25,627 bases of DNA from an uncultured Phascolarctobacterium sp. (GTDB lineage: Bacteria; Bacillota; Negativicutes; Acidaminococcales; Acidaminococcaceae): NCBI GenBank assembly GCA_934234275.1, contig CAKQHU010000006.1, positions 1-25,627 on the forward strand, read 5' to 3'. Under the pieces are notes generated by a model. It searched no databases and had not been told where the DNA came from. It worked only from the letters and a program-made list of their open reading frames with translations. This document shows, piece after piece, positions 1 to 6,127 of this stretch (position 1 is its first letter; every line of letters starts with the position of its first letter). Position numbers and translations under genes: made by a program.

Positions 1-1061
1 GGGATTAAGCCTAAGATGGTTTCCAGAGAACCCAGCTTTTTAACCTGCTGCATCTGGTCCAGGAACTGCTCTAAGGTAAATTCATCCTTACGCAGCTTTT
101 TCTCCATCTCCAGTGCCTTGGCGAGGTCTGTTGTAGACTGGATTTTTTCTACCAGAGTCAGGATATCGCCCATGCCCAGGATACGGGAAGCCATACGATC
201 CGGATGGAAAGGCTCCAGAGCATCCAGCTTTTCGCCCAAACCAATCAGCTTAACCGGCTTGCCGGTAACAGCCTTTACGGAAAGCACCGCACCACCGCGG
301 GCATCACCATCGAGCTTGGTAACAATCAGGCCGTCAATGCCCAATTCCTTGTCAAAGCTCTCGGCAACGGTTACTGCGTCCTGACCGGTCATAGCATCTA
401 CAACCAGCAGAATTTCCTGAGGATGAACAGCGCCCTTAATGTTGCGCAACTCCTCCATCAGCTCTTCATTTATATGTAAGCGGCCTGCGGTATCGATGAT
501 TACCGTATCGTATGCCAGGCTATGTGCTTTTTCCATGGCCTTCTGAGCGATTTCTACAGGAGAAACCTTGTCGCCCAGAGTAAATACCGGCACATTCAGC
601 TGCTCGCCCAAAACCTGCAACTGGGTAATAGCAGCAGGACGGTAAACGTCGCCTGCAACCAGCAACGGTTTTTTGTGCTTGCGCTTCAGGTAGTTGGCCA
701 GCTTACCGGCGGTAGTGGTTTTACCTGCGCCCTGCAAACCAACCAGCATAATAACTGTCGGCGGTTTGGGAGCAACAGTGAGCTTGCTTTGGGTACCGCC
801 CAAAAGCTCAATCAGCTCTTCGTTAACAATCTTGATAATCTGCTGATGCGGATTCAGGCCTTCGCCGATCGCTTCACCAACAGCGCGCTCTTTAACCTTG
901 GCTACAAAGTCCTTAACAACCTTGAAGTTAACGTCGGCCTCTAAAAGCGCCATACGCACTTCGCGCATAGGAGCCTTTAAATCTTCCTCAGTCAGCTTGC
1001 CGTTGCCACGGAACATCTTTAATGCATTTTGTAATCTTTCAGATAAACTTTCAAATGCCAT
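1..1061 (-). CDS. ffh: Signal recognition particle GTPase Ffh, C-terminus cut by the window edge
   Basis: Ffh is the protein half of the signal recognition particle. It binds signal sequences emerging from the ribosome and 4.5S/scRNA, and delivers the complex to FtsY at the membrane in a GTP-dependent way. The minus-strand translation opens with MAFESLSERLQNALKMF. It has an N domain (about residues 1-90), the P-loop GLQGAGKTT (about 108-116), DTAGR (190-194), TKLDGDARGG (248-257) and the closing-loop GLGEK region (274-278). The M domain is just starting (FTLEQFLDQM, about 328-337) when the window ends at residue 353; the family is usually about 450 residues, so the methionine-rich signal- and RNA-binding part is outside. 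The start ATG at 1059-1061 lies 5 nt after the ylxM stop, with an AGGTAGG-like ribosome binding site inside the ylxM end, which indicates translational coupling. Confidence 0.97.
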   Translation of the reverse strand, partial: MAFESLSERLQNALKMFRGNGKLTEEDLKAPMREVRMALLEADVNFKVVKDFVAKVKERAVGEAIGEGLNPHQQIIKIVNEELIELLGGTQSKLTVAPKPPTVIMLVGLQGAGKTTTAGKLANYLKRKHKKPLLVAGDVYRPAAITQLQVLGEQLNVPVFTLGDKVSPVEIAQKAMEKAHSLAYDTVIIDTAGRLHINEELMEELRNIKGAVHPQEILLVVDAMTGQDAVTVAESFDKELGIDGLIVTKLDGDARGGAVLSVKAVTGKPVKLIGLGEKLDALEPFHPDRMASRILGMGDILTLVEKIQSTTDLAKALEMEKKLRKDEFTLEQFLDQMQQVKKLGSLETILGLI

Positions 1062-1066
1062 TCTAT

Positions 1067-1420
1067 CTACCTACCTTCACTGCAAAGCTCTTTCAGCATT
1101 TGCACGGCCTCGTCTTTTTTAGCAGCTTCCGGAGTTTCCAGCAAATCTATTGCCTGCTGCAGCTTGGCGTGCAGCTCCTCCTCGCGGCTTAGCACCTTCA
1201 GTGATGCTTCATATCGTTCTAGCAGCTGCTCAACACGCTTGAGCAGGTCATGGACAGCCTGGCGCGAAACGCCCAGCTCCTCCGAAATCTCGCTCAGAGA
1301 CAAGTCGTCATAGAAATACAGTCCCAGGCATTGCTTCTGCTTAGCTGTCAGAAGACCGCCGTAAATATCAAAGAGCCTGCCTAAGCGCATACGCTGCGCA
1401 AAAATTTCTTCTGCTGACAT
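1067..1420 (-). CDS. ylxM: YlxM/p13 family putative DNA-binding protein, SRP-associated
   Basis: This 117-residue protein belongs to the YlxM (p13) family, which is nearly always encoded just before ffh in Firmicutes and is thought to modulate SRP assembly or FtsY activity. Residues about 41-61 (SLSEISEELGVSRQAVHDLL) form a helix-turn-helix like sigma-70 region 4, and the C-terminal half is a charged amphipathic helix. The ATG at 1418-1420 has a GAGGG ribosome binding site 6 nt upstream. It is the first gene after a strong promoter (1454-1482) and is followed by ffh after 5 nt, so the two form an operon. Family and position agree, so the call is firm; a DNA-binding role is presumed from the fold only. 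Confidence 0.93.
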   Translation of the reverse strand: MSAEEIFAQRMRLGRLFDIYGGLLTAKQKQCLGLYFYDDLSLSEISEELGVSRQAVHDLLKRVEQLLERYEASLKVLSREEELHAKLQQAIDLLETPEAAKKDEAVQMLKELCSEGR

Positions 1421-1453
1421 ATTTATCCCTCTCGAAATTTAGTCGACTATGTA

Positions 1454-1482
1454 AGTATAAAGCATAAAGCGATGCTTGTCAA
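1454..1482 (-). promoter_or_regulatory. Sigma-70/SigA-type promoter of ylxM-ffh with overlapping palindrome
   Basis: On the minus strand a perfect -35 TTGACA (1477-1482) and -10 TATACT (1454-1459) are separated by exactly 17 nt. This is the best housekeeping promoter in the window. The -35 is part of an imperfect inverted repeat, TGTCAAGTA-TTTT-TACTTGTCA (1477-1498, one mismatch per arm), which could be an operator. It lies directly downstream of the SGNH hydrolase stop and has no U-tract, so it is not a good terminator. Confidence 0.8.
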
Positions 1483-1513
1483 GTATTTTTACTTGTCACC
1501 TTCAAAAATTTTT

Positions 1514-2068
1514 CTAAGCCTCTTTTTCGTCCTTCAGCCACTTCCAGATCAGCGGCGCTGCATAGCTTCCCATCGCCTCATATGTCTGAGATTCGGGATG
1601 AATGCCGTCAACGTAGGCCTTGAAGCGTGCCCCGGCATCCAGGCCGATGGCAGGCTGCAAATCCAGCAGAAAGGCCTTGCCGCCGCAGATATGCTCTGCC
1701 TCCTGCCGCAGGTTCAGCAGCTGGCGGTTTAGCGCCTGCTCCGTACTGATAAATGGCAGCACTACGCACAGGCTGTACTGCTTCTCCTCGCACCACTCCA
1801 GCACACGCTTGTAATCGCGGCTGATATCCTCAAGGCGGCGTCCCTGCAGAATGTCGTTGGCACCGCCGAGGAAGATAACGTGATGCACATATTCCGGCAG
1901 CGCATACTGGCGCATGCGGTAGATGATGTCATCGCAGCAGTCACCGCAGACGCCGTAGTTGAGCATTTTAATCTGCGTCAGCTTTTCCACCTGAGCGGTC
2001 CAGGAATAGCGTGGGCCGAAGGGAAAGCCCTGCACCAGAGAATCGCCGTAACAGGCAACGTATTTCAT
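1514..2068 (-). CDS. SGNH/GDSL-family hydrolase (esterase/lipase-like)
   Basis: This 184-residue protein has the SGNH hydrolase blocks in order: GDS with the nucleophile serine (residues 8-10), glycine in NYGVCGD (37-43), GGAND with the oxyanion-hole Asn (68-72), and DGIHP with the catalytic Asp/His pair (154-158). Such enzymes hydrolyse carboxylic esters, for example in lipids, acylated sugars or thioesters. The substrate cannot be told from the sequence. There is no signal peptide, so it should be cytoplasmic. The ATG at 2066-2068 is preceded by a GAGGAG ribosome binding site 8 nt upstream. It is cysteine-rich for its size (CGDCC at 41-45, C93, C101, C128), which is unusual but not near the motifs. 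It is transcribed alone from the extended -10 promoter at 2104-2112. Confidence 0.9.
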   Translation of the reverse strand: MKYVACYGDSLVQGFPFGPRYSWTAQVEKLTQIKMLNYGVCGDCCDDIIYRMRQYALPEYVHHVIFLGGANDILQGRRLEDISRDYKRVLEWCEEKQYSLCVVLPFISTEQALNRQLLNLRQEAEHICGGKAFLLDLQPAIGLDAGARFKAYVDGIHPESQTYEAMGSYAAPLIWKWLKDEKEA

Positions 2069-2103
2069 GATAATCGCTCCTCACGTTGGTTTTTCTACAT
2101 ATT

Positions 2104-2112
2104 ATTATAGCA
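2104..2112 (-). promoter_or_regulatory. Extended -10 promoter of the SGNH hydrolase gene
   Basis: On the minus strand a perfect TATAAT (2104-2109) is preceded by TGC, giving the extended -10 form TATGCTATAAT. No good -35 is visible (CACTCT or TTCACT at best), as is usual for extended -10 promoters. It sits 36 nt before the start codon. Confidence 0.6.
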
Positions 2113-2132
2113 TAGATGGCGGAGGAAGAGTG

Positions 2133-2165
2133 AAGGCGTTCTACCGCAGTTCGGTAGAACGCCTT
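2133..2165. terminator. Perfect 14-bp hairpin between two genes, probable terminator without U-tract
   Basis: AAGGCGTTCTACCG (2133-2146) and its exact reverse complement (2152-2165) are separated by a 5-nt loop. It lies after the stop of the 354-residue protein gene and just before the SGNH promoter, where a transcription terminator is expected. Neither side has a run of T, only a T/C-rich stretch on the minus side. It may therefore be weak, factor-dependent, or a transcript-stabilising element. Confidence 0.5.
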
Positions 2166-2237
2166 GTAATGCTGTGCTGTTATGCGGTTGGCTTGGATAA
2201 ATTATTTTCATGATTCATAGCAGTATTCTCACCCGCT

Positions 2238-3302
2238 TTACATATCTATCACATCAATACCAAGTTGTCTAATTTCTTCTATTAACTCATCCTTATTTAA
2301 GGTTCCATCCTCAAATGCCCGCTGCATATTTTTGCCGAATGAAATAGCCGGCTTTGAAAAATTTTTATACAGATTGCTAAGTTCAACTGGTTGCCAACCA
2401 CATAAAGGCCATTTACGACTGCTATTTGAAAAGTCACTATATAGTTGTAAAAATGTTTTGAACTGCTGCTCCGTCAAGCATACACCGACTTCTTGCAAAT
2501 CTTTTAATACAAAATATATTTGCTTATTTATCTCGGTATACAGCACTGCACTATTAATATATTGCTCTATCAACCTAAGTATTTTCTCGGATTCGTCTAC
2601 GTTCTGGTATTCTTCCAGCTCTTTCTTTTCCCATTCCCGCTTAGCATATGAGTAGGCAAATTTTTCACTATCATGCCAAAAGATAAAGTCTTTTAAGAGC
2701 TTACCCGCAATCTTCTCTCCATTAATATCTTGGTTTACGGATTTGTTGTCAACGCTAAGGTTTTCGACAAACAGCTTTAACGCAGCTCCTTCAGCAGAAC
2801 GCCAAAGCATCTCCGACTCGTTCCATGAAAGCAGTTCATCCCTATCCAAAACGCATAATGGATGATTTAATTGCTCATCAGCAAGCCGATAATAAGAGTC
2901 GAACCTTGAATATCCTTTTTTATAAAGCTTTTTATTCAGAATAAAACGTCTGGCGGCACTGCCACGTTCTTCAGCCTCATATAGCTCATCTATCTCCAAC
3001 ACAAAATAGTTATGTGCCTCATATCTGGCCACTTCCGAAAAAAACAGAAAGTCCTTTTTCAGAATCTGCTTTTTTGTGATTTTTTTCTTTTCAAGTATTT
3101 TAAATATATCCCATGCATCGTCAAGGATAATAGCGCCATACAAATTGGAAAAAGCATTATAGTATTTCTGAAGCAGATTAATATTTGCTCTGCCATTTTC
3201 AGTAGCTGTATCAAGACGTCCCTTTGTTTCTATAGCAAGAAGCTGATATTTTTTGTTCAAAGCTGTCTTTGAGGAAGGCTTCGGTAATGATTTGCCAGAC
3301 AT
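2238..3302 (-). CDS. Conserved hypothetical protein, 354 aa, with a CGWxPxEL-type C-terminal motif
   Basis: I do not recognise this protein with certainty. The ATG at 3300-3302 is chosen because GGAGGA lies 5 nt upstream; the in-frame ATG six codons earlier has no such site. It is a soluble, Lys/Glu-rich, mainly helical protein with no signal peptide or membrane segment. The C-terminal 60 residues (about 294-354) contain LCGWQPVEL, then FSKPAISFGKNMQRAF and a helical end with GIDVIDM. This resembles the tail of clostridial hypothetical proteins that often carry SEC-C metal-binding motifs, where the equivalent motif reads roughly GHTPxEL. That likeness is from memory and is weak. No Cys-rich SEC-C motif is present here. 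Codon use is more AT-rich than the neighbours, which could mean horizontal origin. Confidence 0.75.
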   Translation of the reverse strand: MSGKSLPKPSSKTALNKKYQLLAIETKGRLDTATENGRANINLLQKYYNAFSNLYGAIILDDAWDIFKILEKKKITKKQILKKDFLFFSEVARYEAHNYFVLEIDELYEAEERGSAARRFILNKKLYKKGYSRFDSYYRLADEQLNHPLCVLDRDELLSWNESEMLWRSAEGAALKLFVENLSVDNKSVNQDINGEKIAGKLLKDFIFWHDSEKFAYSYAKREWEKKELEEYQNVDESEKILRLIEQYINSAVLYTEINKQIYFVLKDLQEVGVCLTEQQFKTFLQLYSDFSNSSRKWPLCGWQPVELSNLYKNFSKPAISFGKNMQRAFEDGTLNKDELIEEIRQLGIDVIDM

Positions 3303-3307
3303 ATTAT

Positions 3308-3313
3308 TCCTCC
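3308..3313 (-). promoter_or_regulatory. Ribosome binding site deciding the start of the 354-aa protein
   Basis: GGAGGA on the minus strand ends 5 nt before the ATG at 3300-3302. It overlaps the codons between the upstream in-frame ATG (3318-3320) and this one, so the shorter protein is favoured. Confidence 0.75.
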
Positions 3314-3456
3314 TTCTCAAATCTGTCTATATTCATATTTATTCGCTGGCGGAATAAAATTTCCTGCCAAAAATGATTTGAAAAACGCGACTGCAGTTAC
3401 AAGCAATCTGCCTGAAAAATGAATTTAAAATAAAACTCATCCTTAAATAAATGCGC

Positions 3457-3489
3457 ACCCGTATAGCGGGTAGTTCTGTGTGAAGAACT
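3457..3489 (-). other. Two abutting small hairpins in the leader of the 354-aa protein gene
   Basis: The stretch 3314-3541 has no convincing gene. It holds two directly adjacent perfect inverted repeats: ACCCG-TATAG-CGGGT (3457-3471) and AGTTCT-GTGTGA-AGAACT (3472-3489). In the minus-strand transcript they would lie about 155-185 nt upstream of the start codon. They may be part of a 5' leader structure or simple palindromic spacers. No clear promoter could be assigned. A further imperfect hairpin (GGC/GGAA...TTCC/GCC) is at about 3346-3374. Confidence 0.35.
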
Positions 3490-3542
3490 ATCTCAATTCT
3501 CTGAAAAAAACTTGATAGCAATCATAGGATAAAGCTATATAC

Positions 3543-3574
3543 AAAAATCTGCGCAAGCACAAAGCCTGCGCAGA
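3543..3574 (-). terminator. Rho-independent terminator of the exported 252-aa protein gene
   Basis: On the minus strand an 11-bp stem (3548-3558 with 3564-3574, one G-U wobble) with a 5-nt loop is followed at once by TTTTT (3543-3547). The wobble pairs only in minus-strand RNA, which fixes the direction. Confidence 0.85.
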
Positions 3575-3618
3575 TTCGCCAAAGCACGAAAGGTTAACCC
3601 TTAATTCGCTCAGATATC

Positions 3619-4377
3619 TTATTTAACTTCAATAACGATTTCCTGACCATGTGGAATATTGGGATTCATAGCATCCTTCAGCTCCTCCGGAGTTACGCCC
3701 AAATCCACATTATCCCTAACCTCTACCTGAAAATCAGTACCGGCCGGATAGTTGATATTGCTGCCCTTCATAAAAAGACCGCCCACCAGGCTAACCGCAG
3801 CAGCAACAGCCACAGCACCGCCATCGGTTTTGCCCTTTCCTTCAAGGCCTTTTCTCAACGGAACGCTTACATTATTCAACGTCTTGATTTCCTTGCCTGC
3901 AATACGCAGTACACCTTTTCTGCCAAAGCCGCCTGCCTTCTGCACTTCATATACATAACCCATACCGACAGTACCCTTCGGAATAACTACAACACCGTTG
4001 ATTATCAGGTTTTCAGTAGTCTTGAACTCCACCTGCTGATTTTTCTTGTGAGTTTTAGAGTTTGCAGGCTCGATAAGCTCAACGTTAAGCATGGTTTTTT
4101 TAGGGATATAAATATGTCCCGGCATAACATTCGCAATTGTTACCTTTTGAGCAGCAACCTGCTCCTCTTTTTGCTGCAGCGCAAGTCTTTCCTTAAAGGT
4201 CAGCTTCGAAGGATCTGCCTCTTTAGCAGGCATTTCTTCTTCTGCAAACGGGTCGTACTTTTCATCCACATTTACATAGCGGCTTGACGGCGCAGCATAA
4301 GCCATAGGCAGGCTCAAGCCATTAGCCATAATAATTGCGCTGAGGATTGCTGCCGCAAATTTTCCTGTTGTTCTCAT
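3619..4377 (-). CDS. Exported hypothetical protein, 252 aa, VirB10/TrbI-like beta domain
   Basis: The ATG at 4375-4377 has AAGGTG 7 nt upstream; an in-frame TTG at 4398 lacks a site. Residues 1-29 are a signal peptide (basic start, hydrophobic core, cleavage probably in AYAAP). A charged, helix-prone linker follows (about 35-78). The rest alternates beta strands with features that resemble the C-terminal domain of VirB10/TrbI-type proteins: IYIPKKTMLNVELIEP (89-104), INGVVVIPKGTVGMGYV (126-142), a Gly/Ala-rich hydrophobic stretch (186-204) and KGSNINYPAGTDFQVEV (204-220). No other secretion genes are nearby, so it may be a stand-alone periplasmic or envelope protein of diderm Firmicutes. The fold resemblance is my reading of the pattern, not a search result. 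It is single-cistron, with its own terminator. Confidence 0.8.
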   Translation of the reverse strand: MRTTGKFAAAILSAIIMANGLSLPMAYAAPSSRYVNVDEKYDPFAEEEMPAKEADPSKLTFKERLALQQKEEQVAAQKVTIANVMPGHIYIPKKTMLNVELIEPANSKTHKKNQQVEFKTTENLIINGVVVIPKGTVGMGYVYEVQKAGGFGRKGVLRIAGKEIKTLNNVSVPLRKGLEGKGKTDGGAVAVAAAVSLVGGLFMKGSNINYPAGTDFQVEVRDNVDLGVTPEELKDAMNPNIPHGQEIVIEVK

Positions 4378-4519
4378 TTTCAAACACCTTCCCTTCAATA
4401 ATTAAGATATCTTTTAAGCCATCACACCCGGCATTACAGATATCAGGGTAAAACAAAAGCCCTTTTTGCGAACTTCTCGCGTTGCCAAAGCTTTTTGACT
4501 TCTGCTTTAATATAATCTT

Positions 4520-4547
4520 ATCATATGAATTGGACGATATCTGTCTA
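4520..4547 (-). promoter_or_regulatory. Possible promoter of the exported 252-aa protein gene
   Basis: On the minus strand TAGACA (4542-4547) and TATGAT (4520-4525) are 16 nt apart, about 145 nt before the start codon. The match is moderate, in AT-rich DNA where chance matches are common. Confidence 0.35.
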
Positions 4548-4615
4548 TCTTGTCTTGCTTTTATAAAATTTTTATAAATTATTTTACGCAATATCACTTT
4601 TCTTTTATCGAACTA

Positions 4616-4644
4616 TTGTTTTTATTCTTTGCCTATGCTATAAT
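4616..4644 (+). promoter_or_regulatory. Strong extended -10 promoter for the three-hairpin RNA
   Basis: TTGTTT (4616-4621), a 17-nt spacer and a perfect TATAAT (4639-4644) with the extended -10 TGC (4636-4638) predict transcription from about A4651, right at the foot of the first hairpin. Confidence 0.75.
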
Positions 4645-4650
4645 TATCTT

Positions 4651-4740
4651 AGTTGCATGAGTAGCCGCAATTTTGCGGAGCTTATGCCTGGTCATGCGGA
4701 CCAGTGGCGCCTGTCGAGCTTTCGGCAGGCGCCTTTTTTT
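4651..4740 (+). ncRNA. Candidate ~90-nt structured RNA: three adjacent hairpins ending in a terminator
   Basis: From the predicted start, nearly every base is paired. Hairpin 1 (4655-4687) has an 8-bp outer stem with two G-U pairs and an inner 5-bp CCGCA/TGCGG stem with loop AUUU. Hairpin 2 (4688-4704) is CTGGTC-ATGCG-GACCAG. Hairpin 3 (4706-4733) is a 12-bp terminator stem. There is no room for a useful ORF. The RNA ends about 60 nt before the Rpn-type nuclease gene, so it could be a small regulatory RNA, or an attenuated leader or riboswitch of that gene. I could not match it to a known family by eye. Confidence 0.6.
4706..4740 (+). terminator. Rho-independent terminator, 12-bp stem and T7
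   Basis: GGCGCCTGTCGA (4706-4717) pairs with TCGGCAGGCGCC (4722-4733, one G-U) around a GCTT tetraloop, then seven Ts (4734-4740). It is a very strong plus-strand terminator, and it ends the small RNA before the downstream gene. Confidence 0.92.
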
Positions 4741-4773
4741 ACATCTGCTCTCTTATATATTTTTGCTCGACTT

Positions 4774-4784
4774 TATGCTATAAT
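4774..4784 (+). promoter_or_regulatory. Second extended -10 element immediately before the nuclease gene
   Basis: TATGCTATAAT repeats the element at 4634-4644. No -35 is visible. A start about 7 nt later would fall in the ribosome binding site, giving an almost leaderless mRNA, so its function is uncertain. Confidence 0.35.
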
Positions 4785-4799
4785 CAAAGGAGGAAACAT

Positions 4800-5651
4800 A
4801 TGAAAAACCTGGCAACAAAATTTGAAAACCTGACAATTCAAAATGACTTTATCTTCAAAAAGGTTATGTCACGCAAGCGTATCTGCATTCATCTTTTGGA
4901 GGAATTACTGCAGATTAAGATTGCCGATATCAACTATCTAGAGGCAGAAAAATCCCTTGAGCCTGAATACACAAGCCGCGGCATCCGTTTGGACATCATT
5001 GTAGCAGACGATAGAAACACACATTATAATTTGGAAATGCAGGTAAAAAACAATAAGAATCCTGATACCAAAAAACATGTGCTGCCCAAGCGTACTCGCT
5101 ATTATCAAGCGTTGTTAGACATCGACTTGCTGCAAAACAGCCAGGAATATGACCTGTTACCACCAACCTATGTAATTTTTATCTGTGTCTTTGACTTTTT
5201 TGCCAAAGGAAATTATGTTTATACCTTTAAAAAACGTTGTCTAGAGGATTTGGAGCTGGAGCTTCCCGATGAAGCAACTACCATAATTTTAAACACTCAG
5301 GGTACTCATGGCAACATCTCTAAAGACATCAAAAGCTTTTATGATTATGTCAATAACCACGTTATAAATAGCGATTTCACCAAGCAAATAGATGATGAAA
5401 TCAGCTATCTGAAGCTTGATACGAAAGTGAGGCGAGAATTTATGCTTTTGGAAGCACGTTTGTTAGACGAAAGACGCGAGGGTAAAGCTGAGGGTAGAGT
5501 TGAAGGCAAAGCTGAAGAAAAAAATGCAATTGCTACGCTCATGCTGGCTAAGGGCTGTTATTCTCTGCAAGAAATCTCTGAACTTACCAAGTTATCCATA
5601 GAGGATATAGAAAAATTAGAAAAAGAAATGCACGCAACAGAGCAAGCTTGA
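4800..5651 (+). CDS. Rpn-family PD-(D/E)XK recombination-promoting nuclease / putative transposase
   Basis: This 283-residue protein is of the Rpn / TIGR01784 'putative transposase' type. Members have a PD-(D/E)XK endonuclease fold, and the E. coli relatives (RpnA-E) promote RecA-independent recombination. Visible features are FENLTIQNDFIFKKVM at the N-terminus, the catalytic core RGIRLDIIV (Asp65) followed by LEMQV (Glu79, Gln81), the family motif LPKRTRYYQALLD (95-107), and the typical C-terminal short-repeat tail EGKAEGRVEGKAEEK leading to a helix-turn-helix-like end (SLQEISELTKLSIEDIEKL). The start at 4800 is set by AAAGGAGG 6 nt upstream. A longer in-frame opening at 4704 runs through the terminator and is rejected. 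It is the only plus-strand gene, flanked on both sides by terminators. No terminal inverted repeats or target duplications are seen. Confidence 0.88.
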   Translation: MKNLATKFENLTIQNDFIFKKVMSRKRICIHLLEELLQIKIADINYLEAEKSLEPEYTSRGIRLDIIVADDRNTHYNLEMQVKNNKNPDTKKHVLPKRTRYYQALLDIDLLQNSQEYDLLPPTYVIFICVFDFFAKGNYVYTFKKRCLEDLELELPDEATTIILNTQGTHGNISKDIKSFYDYVNNHVINSDFTKQIDDEISYLKLDTKVRREFMLLEARLLDERREGKAEGRVEGKAEEKNAIATLMLAKGCYSLQEISELTKLSIEDIEKLEKEMHATEQA

Positions 5652-5665
5652 TAAAACATCTCTGC

Positions 5666-5709
5666 AAAAAAAAGCATCGTAAGCTACCTCAATAGCCTAC
5701 GATGCTTTT
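5666..5709. terminator. Bidirectional terminator between convergent genes
   Basis: A 17-nt stem (5670-5686 with 5693-5709, one mismatch that becomes a G-U pair in minus-strand RNA) with loop CCTCAA is followed on the minus strand by an 8-T tract (5666-5673, partly in the stem) and on the plus strand by TTTT. It serves the small His-tailed protein gene (minus) and probably the nuclease gene (plus). Confidence 0.85.
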
Positions 5710-5719
5710 GCTTTCAGCC

Positions 5720-6034
5720 TTATTTGCTGTGGTGGCAGTGACCGCTAGTCTCACCATTCATGATTCTGCGGAAAACCTCATGCGCTTCGTCCGCGCTCTT
5801 GCCGCTTTCCAGTGCTTTTTTCATATGCACCATGGCAGTGCGATACTTAGCATGTGCTTCATCCTGCGGAATGGACTCAATGTCCATCGGATTGAACTCC
5901 ATTACCTTTTTGAAGATAGCATGGATTTCGTCGCTGGATTTGCCTGCCTTTTTAGCAGCCTCTACATGCTTCATAGCGCTTTCATAACGATGCTTGCCGT
6001 GCGGATCAGTCGGAATTTCAAATTTCGGATGCAT
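5720..6034 (-). CDS. Small two-repeat protein with a His/Cys C-terminus, function unknown
   Basis: This gives 104 residues from the ATG at 6032-6034, chosen for GAGGTG 6 nt upstream; the longer opening to 6076 crosses the promoter. The protein is two imperfect copies of one helical unit, residues about 14-46 and 61-92, with the shared pattern (R/K)Y-x2-AM-x-H-x3-A-x3-GKS-x-DE-x-H-x2-F-x3-M. It ends GHCHHSK, which could bind a metal ion. There is no signal peptide. I do not recognise the family. It has its own promoter with a palindrome (6069-6106) and a strong terminator, so it is probably an independently controlled single gene downstream of cbiZ (93 nt away). Confidence 0.82.
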   Translation of the reverse strand: MHPKFEIPTDPHGKHRYESAMKHVEAAKKAGKSSDEIHAIFKKVMEFNPMDIESIPQDEAHAKYRTAMVHMKKALESGKSADEAHEVFRRIMNGETSGHCHHSK

Positions 6035-6068
6035 ATTATTCACCTCGCTTCCTTTGATTACAACCATA

Positions 6069-6106
6069 ATATACACTATATTGCCGCTATAAGGTCAAGT
6101 GTATAT
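6069..6106 (-). promoter_or_regulatory. Promoter with embedded 9-bp inverted repeat (possible operator)
   Basis: On the minus strand, TTGACC (6093-6098) and TGTATA (6070-6075) are 17 nt apart. ATATACACT (6069-6077) and its exact reverse complement (6098-6106) flank the core, so each arm covers one promoter box. That is the geometry of a dimeric repressor site. The regulator is unknown. Confidence 0.5.
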
Positions 6107-6127
6107 TTATATTTTTCTCACCTGAAA

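Noticed and set aside
16..1122. Plus-strand open frames across ffh
   Set aside because: They lie antisense to the clear Ffh reading frame with its P-loop and GTPase motifs and have no family resemblance.
3339..3521. Minus-strand 60-codon open frame in the gap before the 354-residue protein
   Set aside because: It lacks a ribosome binding site and recognisable features and runs through the two leader hairpins.
4322..4597. Minus-strand 91-codon open frame overlapping the start of the exported protein
   Set aside because: It overlaps the signal peptide region and likely promoter, has low-complexity AT-rich codons and no good ribosome binding site.
4651..4740. SRP RNA, 6S RNA or tRNA at the three-hairpin locus
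   Set aside because: None of the conserved loops or the cloverleaf is present, and the size and hairpin order do not fit.
4704..4799. N-terminal extension of the Rpn-type nuclease starting at 4704
   Set aside because: It would translate through the terminator stem and T-tract. The ATG at 4800 has a proper AAAGGAGG site and matches the family start.
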